Assembly (NCBI GenBank): GCA_018262095.1
Contig: JAGTRW010000023.1
Span: 1 to 64,000, forward strand
Reading direction: 5' to 3'
DNA: 64,000 bases
DNA from: Pseudomonadota bacterium
GTDB lineage: Bacteria > Pseudomonadota > Gammaproteobacteria > Burkholderiales > Rhodocyclaceae
Position numbers and translations under genes: made by a program. Numbering within the stretch: the stretch's first letter is position 1; each line of letters begins with the position of its first letter. The notes beneath the pieces were generated by a model that was not told where the DNA came from, did no database searches, and worked only from the letters and a program-made list of their open reading frames with translations. This document shows positions 48,501 through 58,422 of this stretch, piece after piece.

Positions 48501-49168
48501 GAATGTCTCCTTTCGTAATGCGAGTGATGTTTCAATTTCACGAAAAGAAGCTTATCGAAACACGTGCCACAACGCTGTTGCCACTGTGATTGGCTTGCGT
48601 GCCATGCTGTAACGTGGTGGAACTTTTGGCACCATATGCCAAGCGGCACAATACGCCTTCAAGAAAAGGCAATGCGGCCGCCAACTGCATTAAAAAAAGG
48701 GCTGGGGGGTGTGGGGAACACCGAGCCAGCCCGCAACCCTAGTGCAAGGAGGGCTTGCAAAAGGCCACGTCCAATCTAATTCAGCCTGCACTAAACACCA
48801 ATACCGTGTTCCATGTAGTTCCCGCCGAGCGCGAGGCTTCATGCCAAAGGATCCACCACCACCAGGCGTTCTCAGACAAAGCAGCGACGAAGGGACAAGA
48901 CACCGGCCCAACGCTTAGACAGCGCTTCCGACCTTACCCGCGACGACCTTCGAAGAAGGTCGCAAAGAACCGCTTATTGCGGCAGTGAGCAGTTGCTGTG
49001 ACAGTTTGAACACATCACAAAATCCGAAAGCAAGCTCGGCCTGACTGCCCGGACTGCTGCGGAAGGACGCGCGACACGAAAAACCTGTGCGCCTCAAACT
49101 GGCAAGAATTGAAATCGTGCCAGAAACAACAAATTTACAGTTCTACAACTGGCGAAACGAGTTGCCGC

Positions 49169-49291
49169 TTAATTCCAGTCGTATTGCTCAAGTTTCATAT
49201 CGTTTTTCTTGAGGTACACTTCCACGATTCGGGGCAGAAGGATGAGAACAAACAAGAAGGCGACGATCGCAAAGTCGTTTAATAATTTCAT
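49169..49291 (-). CDS. Microprotein 2, single TM (MKLLNDFAIVAFLFVLILLPRIVEVYLKKNDMKLEQYDWN)
   Basis: 40-aa ORF; RBS GAAAGGAAAT; same TM-Pro pattern. Confidence 0.6.
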   Translation of the reverse strand: MKLLNDFAIVAFLFVLILLPRIVEVYLKKNDMKLEQYDWN

Positions 49292-49321
49292 GGTTATTTC
49301 CTTTCGGCGTGATTTGAACTA

Positions 49322-49441
49322 TTAGGCGGATTCGAGATTGTTCTTTGAACTGGCAGACAGATCGATCAGCAGGGCAATTGCCTGGGGCAGCACGGCAACG
49401 ATGACAATCGAAACGGCAAAAATCGCTTGAGCTAAAACCAT
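49322..49441 (-). CDS. Microprotein 3, single TM (MVLAQAIFAVSIVIVAVLPQAIALLIDLSASSKNNLESA)
   Basis: 39-aa ORF; leader ATTACGGAAGG; 30 bp upstream of microprotein 2. Confidence 0.6.
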   Translation of the reverse strand: MVLAQAIFAVSIVIVAVLPQAIALLIDLSASSKNNLESA

Positions 49442-49616
49442 TGTGAATACCTTCCGTAATGTGAAACACAAATTCATCTAACGGAAATGATTCTAACGAT
49501 TGGAGCGTTTTTTCTCAGTTGCGTCATTGATTCGGTTTGGTATCAGTTTGTGACACGAGTCATCAGCCCCTGTGTCCATGCGTTAGTCAGGCATTGCTGA
49601 TCAACGAAGGAAAACC

Positions 49617-50057
49617 GTGAAAAAAGCCGTGCTGGCAATCGCTCTTGTTGCCGCCCTCAGTACTCCCGCGCTGGCCGCCGAGGTGGGCGTTTCCGTGACC
49701 ATCGGCCAACCAGGCTTCTATGGTCGGCTCGACATCGGCGGTTTTCCGCCGCCGCAACTCATCTACGACAGCCCGCGCTACATTGGGCGAGTTCCCCCTG
49801 GCCGCCCACCAGTCTATCTGCGCGTCCCGCCCGGCCATATCAAGCACTGGGACAAACACTGCCGGGAGTACAACGCCTGTGGCGAGCCTGTTTTCTTTGT
49901 CAAGGACGACTGGTACCACCGCGAATACGCCCCGCGTTATCAGGACCGTCGAGGCGATTACCGTGATAACGGCACGGGGCCGCATGACTATCGCCAAGAC
50001 GAAAGGCATGACAATCGCGAGCACGACAAAGGTCACGGACACGGCCGCGACCATTAG
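49617..50057 (+). CDS. Secreted protein with charged His/Asp/Arg-rich C-terminus
   Basis: Signal peptide MKKAVLAIALVAALSTPALAA; C-terminal YRQDERHDNREHDKGHGHGRDH. Confidence 0.8.
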   Translation: MKKAVLAIALVAALSTPALAAEVGVSVTIGQPGFYGRLDIGGFPPPQLIYDSPRYIGRVPPGRPPVYLRVPPGHIKHWDKHCREYNACGEPVFFVKDDWYHREYAPRYQDRRGDYRDNGTGPHDYRQDERHDNREHDKGHGHGRDH

Positions 50058-50142
50058 CCATGGCATGACCCGCTGACGCTGCCAGGCGAGAGACGAATCG
50101 CCCGGCGGCAATGGCCGGTCCTTGATTCGCTTTGCTTCGTAT

Positions 50143-50217
<75 letters not shown>

Positions 50218-50265
50218 TGACGAGGACGTGCTGCCTGGTGTTGCCAGCCTAGTCTGAAAAAGAAA

Positions 50266-50289
50266 AAGGCCTACATCACTGTAAGCCTT
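50266..50289 (-). terminator. Terminator downstream of tRNA-Thr(CGT)
   Basis: AAGGCtTACA-gtga-TGTAgGCCTT with T5CT5 tail on the minus strand. Confidence 0.7.
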
Positions 50290-50296
50290 GTCTTTA

Positions 50297-50372
50297 TGGT
50301 GCCGCTGGCCGGAATCGAACTGGCGACCTTCGCATTACGAATGCGCTGCTCTACCAACTGAGCTACAGCGGC
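50297..50372 (-). tRNA. tRNA-Thr (anticodon CGT)
   Basis: GCCGCTG/CAGCGGC acceptor, GCTCAGTTGGTAGAGC, ATTCGTAAT loop, CCA. Confidence 0.95.
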
Positions 50373-50481
50373 TCTGCAAGCCATCAGGTGAGTGCAGGGT
50401 CGGCATTCTAGCAGTGCCGGCCGATTTTTCAAAACCTATTTTGCGCGCCTGGATCGCCAACATTCTGCGCGCCGCCACCGT

Positions 50482-51789
50482 CTAATCGAGGCGAGCCAGC
50501 CTGGACTTGGCGAGCGGCGGATTGGCCGAGAAATATTTGCGGATCCCGGAGATGATCGCCTCGGCCATCTTGTCCTGATAGACGTCGTCGTTGAGCCGCC
50601 TTTCTTCTTCCGGATTCGAGATGAACGCCGTTTCGATCAGGATCGACGGGATGTCAGGCGCCTTGAGCACGGCGAAACCGGCCTGTTCGACGCTGGCCTT
50701 GTGCAGACGGTTGATGCCACCAAGCTCGCCGAGCACCGCTTTGCCCAATTTCAGACTGTCGCTGATCGTCGCCGTTTGCGACAGATCGAGCAACGTGCGC
50801 GCCAGCATCGGGTCCTTGACGTCGATATTGACGCCGCCGATCAGATCGGAGGCGTTTTCCTTTTGCGCGAGATAGCGCGCCGCCGAACTCGACGCGCCGC
50901 TTTCGGACAGCGCGAACACCGACGAACCGTTGGCGTCGGGACGCGTAAAAGCATCGGCATGAATCGAAACGAACAGGTCGGACTGGATACGCCGCGCCTT
51001 CTGCACGCGCATATGCAGCGGCACGAAGAAATCGGTGTCGCGAGTGAGCACCGCGCGCATATTGGGTTCGGCGTCGATCTTGGCCTTCAGGCGCCGGGCG
51101 ACGGCCAGCGTGACGTTCTTCTCGTAGCTGCCGCCACTACCGACTGCGCCGGGGTCTTCTCCGCCATGCCCGGGATCGAGCGTGATGGTGACCAGCCGAT
51201 CGACGACCGGCTTGCCCGAGCGCGGCCTTTCGGCCTTGATCGCCGAATTGGGCTGCGGCATTTTTTCGACCTGCAGCCCCATATTGCCGAGCAGCGTGTC
51301 GTTTCTTTCGAGCAGTTGCAGCAAGGCGTCAGGCGGCTCCAAAGGATAGACGTCGAGCACCAGGCGATGGCCGTACTCGCCGGCCGGTGGCAGCACGAAG
51401 ACCTGCGGCTTGACCTCGTTCTTGAGCTCCATCACCAAACGAACGACGCCGGGCTTGAAGCGGCCGGCGCGCAGCAGCTTGATGTTGGGGTCGTCCGGTG
51501 AAATTTTCCCGGCCAGCCCTTCGAGCACTCGGTTGAACTCGATTCCCTCGAGGTCGACGACCAGACGCTCGGGGTCCTTGATCATGAAGTGCGAATATTT
51601 GAGCGGTGCCGAGCATTCGATCGCCACCCGCGTGTAATCGGCGGCCGGCCAGACGCGGACGGCAAGAATCCCGGGGGAGCGGTCAACGGCGGCGCGTCCG
51701 ACCGGGCTGACCAGCAGCAGCAGCGACGCGCCGGCGAACTTGATCAGGTCCCGGCGCCCGGCCAGCGGCTGGCGAGTTCGCTCAGACAT
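50482..51789 (-). CDS. amiC: N-acetylmuramoyl-L-alanine amidase with AMIN domain
   Basis: TLDPGHGGEDPGAVG, SIHADAF, ILIETAFISNPEEE. Confidence 0.94.
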   Translation of the reverse strand: MSERTRQPLAGRRDLIKFAGASLLLLVSPVGRAAVDRSPGILAVRVWPAADYTRVAIECSAPLKYSHFMIKDPERLVVDLEGIEFNRVLEGLAGKISPDDPNIKLLRAGRFKPGVVRLVMELKNEVKPQVFVLPPAGEYGHRLVLDVYPLEPPDALLQLLERNDTLLGNMGLQVEKMPQPNSAIKAERPRSGKPVVDRLVTITLDPGHGGEDPGAVGSGGSYEKNVTLAVARRLKAKIDAEPNMRAVLTRDTDFFVPLHMRVQKARRIQSDLFVSIHADAFTRPDANGSSVFALSESGASSSAARYLAQKENASDLIGGVNIDVKDPMLARTLLDLSQTATISDSLKLGKAVLGELGGINRLHKASVEQAGFAVLKAPDIPSILIETAFISNPEEERRLNDDVYQDKMAEAIISGIRKYFSANPPLAKSRLARLD

Positions 51790-52271
51790 TGCCGCCCCGT
51801 CTCGCTATGGGCGACGAGTTCGAGCAGGCGCCCCGATTCGGGTGTCTGTCCGGCAAAGCGAAAGACGAGCGCGAGATCAGCCGGCGGCACGTAACCAGCG
51901 GCCTTTTCAGGCCACTCGACGAGGCACACGCAATCATCCCGAAAGTATTCGCCAAGGCCGGCATCTTCAAACTCTGTGGGTTCATTGAAACGATAAAAAT
52001 CAAAGTGATACCAGTATATGCTCGAAACTACGTAAACTTCAACCAGCGTATAGGTCGGGCTTTTGACCGGACCGCTGTGGCCGAGCGCACGCAGCAGCGC
52101 GCGCACCAGCGTGGTTTTGCCGGCGCCCAGCTCGCCGTCGAGCCAGACAACCATGCCGGGAGCCAGCAATGGCGCGAGTTCGCGCCCGAGCGCGATGGTC
52201 GCCGCCTCGTCCGGCAACGAGCGCGTCAGCGTTGACGCAGAACGAAGCGGGCTATGATTCGGGCTATGCAC
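51744..52271 (-). CDS. tsaE: tRNA threonylcarbamoyladenosine biosynthesis ATPase TsaE (start uncertain)
   Basis: WLDGELGAGKTTLVRALLRALGHSGPVKSPTYTLVE, HFDFYRF. Confidence 0.92.
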   Translation of the reverse strand: MHSPNHSPLRSASTLTRSLPDEAATIALGRELAPLLAPGMVVWLDGELGAGKTTLVRALLRALGHSGPVKSPTYTLVEVYVVSSIYWYHFDFYRFNEPTEFEDAGLGEYFRDDCVCLVEWPEKAAGYVPPADLALVFRFAGQTPESGRLLELVAHSETGRQCLSELASRWPGAGT

Positions 52272-53384
52272 AAGAAAAACTCCGATACGGGCGCACTCGC
52301 CGCGGTCGCCCGAGGCCCGGTCGATTGGGGCGCGCTGGTCAAAAAGATAAAAAGCTGGGGCCAGGAACTGGGCTTTGCCGAGCTGGGAATCGCCGGTGCC
52401 GACGTTTCTGCCGCCAGTCCCGGCCTGTTGCGCTGGCTGGAACTCGGCCGTCACGGCGAAATGGATTATATGGCCAAACACGCCGCGCTGCGCAGTGAGC
52501 CGCCAGCGCTGGTGCCCGCAACGCAATCGGTGATTTCGGCGCGCCTGCCCTATTGGCCGGCCGCCGCCGATGCGCAGGCCGTGTTGGCCGACGGCCAACT
52601 CGGCTACATCTCGCGCTACGCGCTCGGCCGCGACTATCACAAGACGTTTCGCCTGCGCTTGCAGAAGCTCGCCGAGCGCATCGGCCAGGCCGTCGCGACG
52701 AGCGAAGCCGATTCGTCTTACGCCTACCGCGTCTTTGCCGATTCGGCGCCGGTGATGGAAGTCGAATTCGCGCGCCAGTCGGGAATCGCCTGGCGCGGCA
52801 AGCATACCTTGTCGCTGACGCGCAGCGGCTCGTGGCACTTTCTCGGCGAAATCTACTGCACGCTGCCGCTACCGCCCGACGCGCCGATCGCTGAGCACTG
52901 CGGCAGCTGCACGCGCTGTATCGCCGCCTGCCCGACCGCCGCGATCGTCGCGCCCTACGAAGTCGACGCGCGCCGCTGCATCTCGTATCTGACCATCGAG
53001 CTGCCCGGCGCGATACCGGTCGAACTGCGAGCGCTGATCGGCAACCGCATCTACGGCTGCGACGATTGCCAGCTATGCTGCCCGTGGAATCGCCTGGCCC
53101 ACGTCGGCGATCCCGCTTTTGCCGTTCGCCACGGACTCGACGCGATGAGGCTCGCCGAGCTCTTCGCCTGGAGCGAGCGCGAGTTCGCAGAGCGGCTCGC
53201 CGGCAGCCCGATCCGCCGCATCGGACACGCGCGCTGGCTGCGCAATATCGCCGTCGCGCTGGGCAATTCGCCCGCCAACGAGGCGATGCGAGCCGCGCTC
53301 GGCGCACGTCTCGACCACCCATCGCCGCTGGTGCGCGAACACGTCGGCTGGGCGCTGGCGCAAGCGAACACCGATCGCGCTTGA
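52266..53384 (+). CDS. queG: Epoxyqueuosine reductase
   Basis: CGSCTRCIAACPTAAI and DDCQLCCPWN Fe-S motifs; YFDYLLHRK-like AYRVFADSAPVMEVEFAR region. Confidence 0.95.
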   Translation: MHKKNSDTGALAAVARGPVDWGALVKKIKSWGQELGFAELGIAGADVSAASPGLLRWLELGRHGEMDYMAKHAALRSEPPALVPATQSVISARLPYWPAAADAQAVLADGQLGYISRYALGRDYHKTFRLRLQKLAERIGQAVATSEADSSYAYRVFADSAPVMEVEFARQSGIAWRGKHTLSLTRSGSWHFLGEIYCTLPLPPDAPIAEHCGSCTRCIAACPTAAIVAPYEVDARRCISYLTIELPGAIPVELRALIGNRIYGCDDCQLCCPWNRLAHVGDPAFAVRHGLDAMRLAELFAWSEREFAERLAGSPIRRIGHARWLRNIAVALGNSPANEAMRAALGARLDHPSPLVREHVGWALAQANTDRA

Positions 53385-53588
53385 TTTCCACCGGCGTTCC
53401 GATACTATCAACGCAGGTCGTTCTAGCGCCGGTCAGTTGCCTCAACGGCAGGCGGCGGCGCAAAAGTCACTGCACCGACCGGAAAGCAGGATTGATCGTG
53501 ATTTCTTACTTCAGATACCGCCGAGCGCCGGCATCCAACCGCCCGACCTTGGCCGCCAGTTCGGCAGCGCCTCGCTGAAGACAAGCGC

Positions 53589-55787
53589 ATGAGCAAGCCC
53601 GCCGCGTACCGCCCGTCGAACAAAGTCGTCTCGCTCAATGGCCGCGGTCGCGACCGCAGCCCCGGACTGCGCATTCTTGGCGAATGCCGCGAGCAGTTGC
53701 TCGAGCATCTGAGCCGCTGGCTGCACGACGTCGCGACTGGCATTTCCGAAGAGCTCTTTGTGCTCGCCGACGCCACGCGCGATCGACAGGAACAAACGCG
53801 TTATCTCGACCTGCGCGCAGCGATCGAGAAAGACTGGGCGTCGCTGCTCGAGACCTTTCGCCACGACCTCGTCGCCGAAGCCGAGCTGTGCCAGAATCAG
53901 GCCAATCCGCCAGTCGGCGGCAGCGAGCAGCCGCTCGAACTGCCCGACTTTCACGGTCTTGAACTGGTCGACGACGAAGACCTCGCCAAGCACATCGTGA
54001 TCCGCGAATTCGCCGCTCAGCTTGGCGAGTCGTGCGACGCTGAACTCTACCCGCTCAACCGCCGCGTCGCCGTCCTGCTCGGCCAGGACGAGGCCGCCGG
54101 CAACGCCAATCCCCTGGCCCCGCCGGTCGTTTGCCGCGCACTGTCCAACGCCTGCGCGACGCTAGTCGCCGATGGCCAAACGCAACTGCTGCTGCTGCGC
54201 CGCCTCGAACGCCACCTGCACCTGGCGCTGCCGCCGATCTACCGGCAGCTCAACGCCGCGCTGATCGAACGCGGCATCCTGCCCGACTTCAAACGCAGCT
54301 ATCAGCGCAGCACGGCGCCGCCCGTTCCCGCAGCGCAGCCATCGGGCGGCGCGACGGCAAGCGCTACCGCGCTCACCGACCAAGGCATCCTGGCAACGCT
54401 GCAACGCCTGGCGCTGGCGCGCGTTGGCCACACCGCCGTGCCGGCGACGGCGACCGGCGCGACACCCGACACGGCAGGCATCGATCAGCTGCTGCTCGCC
54501 TCGCTCGACGAACTGCAGCACGCTCCGGCCGGCTCGATCATCAACCAGGTGCGCCAGGTCCGCGACTCGCCCAACGCGCAGCAGGTCGGCGGTCTCGCCG
54601 CGGTGACGATCGACATCGTGGCGATGCTGTTCGACTTCATTTTCGACGACGCGCACATTCCGGTCGCCGTCAAGGCGCTGCTCAGCCGGCTGCAAATCCC
54701 GGTACTCAAGGTGGCGATGCAGAACCCCGGCTTCTTCGCCGACCGCCAGCATCCGACGCGCCGCTTCCTCGGCAGCATCTCGGGGATCTCGATTCGCTGG
54801 GGTGGCTCGGTGGCCCAAAGCGACCCCTTCTATCGCAAGCTCGCCGAACTCGTCGAGAGGATCCAGGCCGAGTTCCAGAGCGACGTCGAGATTTTCGGCA
54901 CGGCGCTCGCCGAACTCGAGTCCTTCGTCGGCGAACGCCAGAACGAGGAAGACCGCACGGCGCTGACCGCGGCCAACGTCGTCAATCTGCGCGAACAGCA
55001 AAACGCCAGCTGGGAACGCGCGCAGCGCGCGCTCGAAACGGCCAGGAGCGCCGGCGCGCTGCCCGCGCTGATCGACGATTTTCTCGCCGAACACTGGCTC
55101 GGCGTGCTGCAGGCCGGCGCGCTCGGTGACGACGACAACGCCTGGCAGGCGGCCGTGCAGACGATGAACGACCTCGTCTGGAGCGTCGCGCCCAAGACGC
55201 GACCGGAAGATCGCCTCAAGCTGATCAGCCTGCTGCCCGGCTTGCTGGCGCGGCTCAACCAGGGCCTGGCCAGCGTCAATACCGGCGCCGAGCAGAGCAG
55301 CGCTTTCTTCGACCGCCTGCTGCCGTACCATGCGGCGGCGCTCAAGGGCGAGACCCCGGCGCCGCCGATCCCGGCCCACGACGAGGAACCGAACGTCGCC
55401 GCGCTGTTCACCCCGGCCGCCGAGGGCGATCTGGTGATGACGCGCAGCATCGATGACGGCGTCGAGGTCGAGGAGGTGATGCTGGTCGGCGCGCGCCCGA
55501 TCTGGCGCGCCGACGACCGCGAAATTCATCGTCAGGTCAGCGAGCTCAAACGCGGCGACTGGGTCGAGTTTGGTAGCGAAGACGCCGGCAAGCGCGAACG
55601 ACTCAACTGGATCAGCCCGCAGCGCGGCATCTTGCTGTTCAGCAACCATCAGTCGGCCAAGGCCATCTCGATCACGCCCGACGCGCTGGCGCGCCAGATC
55701 CGCGACGGCGCGGCGCGAATCGTTCGCCAGGAAGAGATCTTCGAACGCGCCTTGAGCGGCGCGCTCGAATCGGTCAACGCCGCCTAA
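53589..55787 (+). CDS. DUF1631 family protein
   Basis: ISEELFVLADATRDRQEQTRYLDLRAAIEKD, DAHIPVAVKALLSRLQIPVLKVAMQNPGFFADRQHPTRRFL. Confidence 0.85.
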   Translation: MSKPAAYRPSNKVVSLNGRGRDRSPGLRILGECREQLLEHLSRWLHDVATGISEELFVLADATRDRQEQTRYLDLRAAIEKDWASLLETFRHDLVAEAELCQNQANPPVGGSEQPLELPDFHGLELVDDEDLAKHIVIREFAAQLGESCDAELYPLNRRVAVLLGQDEAAGNANPLAPPVVCRALSNACATLVADGQTQLLLLRRLERHLHLALPPIYRQLNAALIERGILPDFKRSYQRSTAPPVPAAQPSGGATASATALTDQGILATLQRLALARVGHTAVPATATGATPDTAGIDQLLLASLDELQHAPAGSIINQVRQVRDSPNAQQVGGLAAVTIDIVAMLFDFIFDDAHIPVAVKALLSRLQIPVLKVAMQNPGFFADRQHPTRRFLGSISGISIRWGGSVAQSDPFYRKLAELVERIQAEFQSDVEIFGTALAELESFVGERQNEEDRTALTAANVVNLREQQNASWERAQRALETARSAGALPALIDDFLAEHWLGVLQAGALGDDDNAWQAAVQTMNDLVWSVAPKTRPEDRLKLISLLPGLLARLNQGLASVNTGAEQSSAFFDRLLPYHAAALKGETPAPPIPAHDEEPNVAALFTPAAEGDLVMTRSIDDGVEVEEVMLVGARPIWRADDREIHRQVSELKRGDWVEFGSEDAGKRERLNWISPQRGILLFSNHQSAKAISITPDALARQIRDGAARIVRQEEIFERALSGALESVNAA

Positions 55788-55926
55788 CGCCTGCGCCAGA
55801 CAGCCGCCAACAGGTCATCCTGGCACCCCACCTGCGGAAAGCCGCATGCTCATTGGCTTTCCCGGCGGGCAGCGCCAGCCTGCCCGTGCCTATTGGCGTG
55901 CAGGCCGGCGCTTCAGACGGACTTTC

Positions 55927-56772
55927 TCAACGCGCGACCGGCCGCGCCGGATCGCTGCACCATTCGCTCCACGACCCGGCGTAGAGCCGCGCACCGCGCA
56001 GCCCGGCGATTTCCATGGCCAGCAGATTGACGCACGCCGACGCGCCCGAGCCGCAATACATCACCGACTGAGCAGGCTGCGCGCCAGCGAGCAACTCGAC
56101 GAATTCGCTGCGCAGTTCAGCGGCCGGGCGAAACAGCCCATCGCCGTCGAGGTTGTCGCGGAAGAAACGGTTGCGCGCGCCCGGAATGTGGCCGCCGACC
56201 GGATCGATCGTCTCATTCTCGCCGCGGAAGCGATCGGGCGAACGCGCATCGACCAGCACCAACTCGCCCTGGTCGAGATTGGCCAGCACCGCGGCGGCAC
56301 CGAGCAGCCAGTCGCGCGGCGCGATCGTTTCGGCAAAAAGAGCGGGAGCCGAGGTCGGCAACTCGGTCGACAGCGGCCGGCCTTGCTTGACCCACTGACC
56401 GATGCCGCCGTCGAGCAGCGCGACTTTTTCGTGCCCGAGCCAGCGCAGCAAGTACCACAGCCGCGCGGCGATCATTCCGCCCGCATCGTCATAGACGACT
56501 ACCTGCGTCGCCGGCGAAACGCCTGCGGCGCCGAGCAGGTCGGCCAGGCGCTCGCCATCGGGCCACGGATGGCGGCCGTTGGTCCCGTTCATCGGCGACG
56601 ACAGGTCGCGGTCCAGATGGACGAAGAATGCGCCGGGCAGATGCCCCTCGGCGTAGGCCCGGGCGCCGTAATCGACGTCGGACAATTGATGGCGGCAATC
56701 GAAGACGCGCCAGCTCGGATCGTCAAGGTGGCTTGCCAGAACGTCGCAGGACACCAGCGTCGAGAAGCTCAT
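55927..56772 (-). CDS. sseA: Thiosulfate/3-mercaptopyruvate sulfurtransferase (tandem rhodanese)
   Basis: VFDCRHQLSDVDYGARAYAEGHLPGAFFVHLDRDLS; active-site CGSGASACVN. Confidence 0.92.
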   Translation of the reverse strand: MSFSTLVSCDVLASHLDDPSWRVFDCRHQLSDVDYGARAYAEGHLPGAFFVHLDRDLSSPMNGTNGRHPWPDGERLADLLGAAGVSPATQVVVYDDAGGMIAARLWYLLRWLGHEKVALLDGGIGQWVKQGRPLSTELPTSAPALFAETIAPRDWLLGAAAVLANLDQGELVLVDARSPDRFRGENETIDPVGGHIPGARNRFFRDNLDGDGLFRPAAELRSEFVELLAGAQPAQSVMYCGSGASACVNLLAMEIAGLRGARLYAGSWSEWCSDPARPVAR

Positions 56773-57119
56773 GCGGTTTCGTCCAGCCACGCGCGCGCCG
56801 CGCCCTCGTCGGCAAAGACCTGCATTTGCGCCTGGACGAAAATCTGCGACAACCAGGCGCTCCAGGCCACCCACTGACTGTGCGTGAGCACCGCGATGCG
56901 GCGAAAATCGTGCGCATGGGCGCGTGCGAAGACGATGTCTTCCCAGGCCACGTCGAGCGTGAAATCGGCCATCTCGCGCAAATCGAAGAGCAGATCGACC
57001 GAGCCATCGACACGGACCGTGTCTCCCACCATCGCTTCGAACTCTTTGTAATCGGCCAGCGTGAATTCGCCGTAGACGGTGACCGTGACGCGTTTGGGCT
57101 GGTGTTGGGTAACAATCAT
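56769..57119 (-). CDS. SpoIIAA/STAS-like protein
   Basis: VYGEFTLADYKEFEAMVGDTVRVDGSVDLLFDLREMADFTLDVAWEDI. Confidence 0.75.
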   Translation of the reverse strand: MIVTQHQPKRVTVTVYGEFTLADYKEFEAMVGDTVRVDGSVDLLFDLREMADFTLDVAWEDIVFARAHAHDFRRIAVLTHSQWVAWSAWLSQIFVQAQMQVFADEGAARAWLDETA

Positions 57120-57153
57120 GACATTCTCCCGGTGTGTTCGTGCGAGTGTAGCA

Positions 57154-58008
57154 TCAGTCCTGCTCGGCCGGATTGGCGCGCGAAAAGAGCGAGGCGAGGA
57201 CACCGCTGGTGACGATCAACGCGATCGCCGACCAGGCGCCGAACGACAGCGTCTCGTGCCAGAACAGCATGCCGAACAGGCTGGCGAAGATCACCGTCGA
57301 ATAGGCCAGGCAGGCGGCCATCAGCGTGCGGCCGCGGTTGTAGGCGCGCGTCATGGCCAGTTGGGCGAGCGTTCCGAAGCCGCCGACGCCAAGCAGCAGC
57401 AGTCCGCCCGGGACGTTGATGCGATGAAACTCGAAGAGCGTCATCCAGACCCCGCTGATCACCGCCGAGACCAGCGAGAAATAAAATACCGTGCGTTCCT
57501 CGACTTCGCCGCGCTCGCCCAGTTCCTTGACGTTGTAGTAGGCGAGTCCGGCGACCATGCCACTACCCAGCCCGATCAGGCCGCCGAGCAACTGCTCGGC
57601 GTGAAAGGTCGGGCGCAGCAACAGCACGACGCCGACAAAGCCCAGGCCGAGCGCGCCGAACATCGCCGGACGCAGCCTTTCGTTCCTGAACCAGCACAGA
57701 AAAAGCGTCAGAAACAGCGGCGAGGTATAGGCCAGCGTCACCGCGGTGGCCAGCGGCAGCATCGACAGCGCGTAAAAATAGAGCATCAGCGAAACGAAGC
57801 CGCTGATGCTGCGCCACAGCTGGAAGCGCCAGTGCGGCGTGGCGATCGGGATGGCACGCGCGCGCACCAGCAGCAACATGAAGACCAGCGCAATGAGGCT
57901 GCGATAGAAAACGATTTCGGCGGTCGAAAAAAACTCGGCGGCAAACTTCACGCAGACGCCCATGCAGGCGAACAGGAAGCTGGCCGCAATCATCCACAGG
58001 GATTGCAT
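57154..58008 (-). CDS. EamA/DMT superfamily transporter
   Basis: About 10 TM, duplicated EamA architecture; TAVTLAYTSPLFLTL. Confidence 0.9.
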   Translation of the reverse strand: MQSLWMIAASFLFACMGVCVKFAAEFFSTAEIVFYRSLIALVFMLLLVRARAIPIATPHWRFQLWRSISGFVSLMLYFYALSMLPLATAVTLAYTSPLFLTLFLCWFRNERLRPAMFGALGLGFVGVVLLLRPTFHAEQLLGGLIGLGSGMVAGLAYYNVKELGERGEVEERTVFYFSLVSAVISGVWMTLFEFHRINVPGGLLLLGVGGFGTLAQLAMTRAYNRGRTLMAACLAYSTVIFASLFGMLFWHETLSFGAWSAIALIVTSGVLASLFSRANPAEQD

Positions 58009-58146
58009 ATTGGCGGGAGCTATTGAGCGGACGCCAGACCTTCTGGTCAGGCGGCCAATTCATTGAAAAGGGCATTTTAATCGCATTCCAATTGACCGGA
58101 CGCCCCTATTTGGGCTATTTTACCCGGTTTGATTCGAGCTTTTCCG

Positions 58147-58422
58147 ATGCCGCGATCCCACCCTGCCCAAACTGTCGACCTGCCGGCCGGCGCTGTGGCC
58201 AAAGAAACCACGTATGAAGCGGCGCTTGCCGAGCTTGAGCAGATCGTCCAGCGCATGGAAGGCGGACAACTGCCGCTCGAAGAATCGATCGCAGCGTATC
58301 GGCGCGGCAGCGAGTTGCTCAAGCATTGCCAGCAGCAGCTCGCCGACGCCGAGCGCAAGATAGAGGTGCTTGAAGGCGGCGCGCTGCGCGATTTCGACGC
58401 GGCCAGCGGGGCCGCCCAATGA
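58147..58422 (+). CDS. xseB: Exodeoxyribonuclease VII small subunit
   Basis: TYEAALAELEQIVQRMEGGQLPLEESIAAYRRGSELLKHC. Confidence 0.95.
   Translation: MPRSHPAQTVDLPAGAVAKETTYEAALAELEQIVQRMEGGQLPLEESIAAYRRGSELLKHCQQQLADAERKIEVLEGGALRDFDAASGAAQ

Noticed and set aside
48600-48640. TTGGCA-ccata-TGCCAA dyad considered as a sigma-54 promoter
   Set aside because: Spacing between GG and GC elements is 8 nt instead of 10 on both strands; not a valid -24/-12 site
54162-55649. 495-aa minus-strand ORF opposite DUF1631
   Set aside because: Shadow ORF; plus-strand DUF1631 reading is coherent and longer
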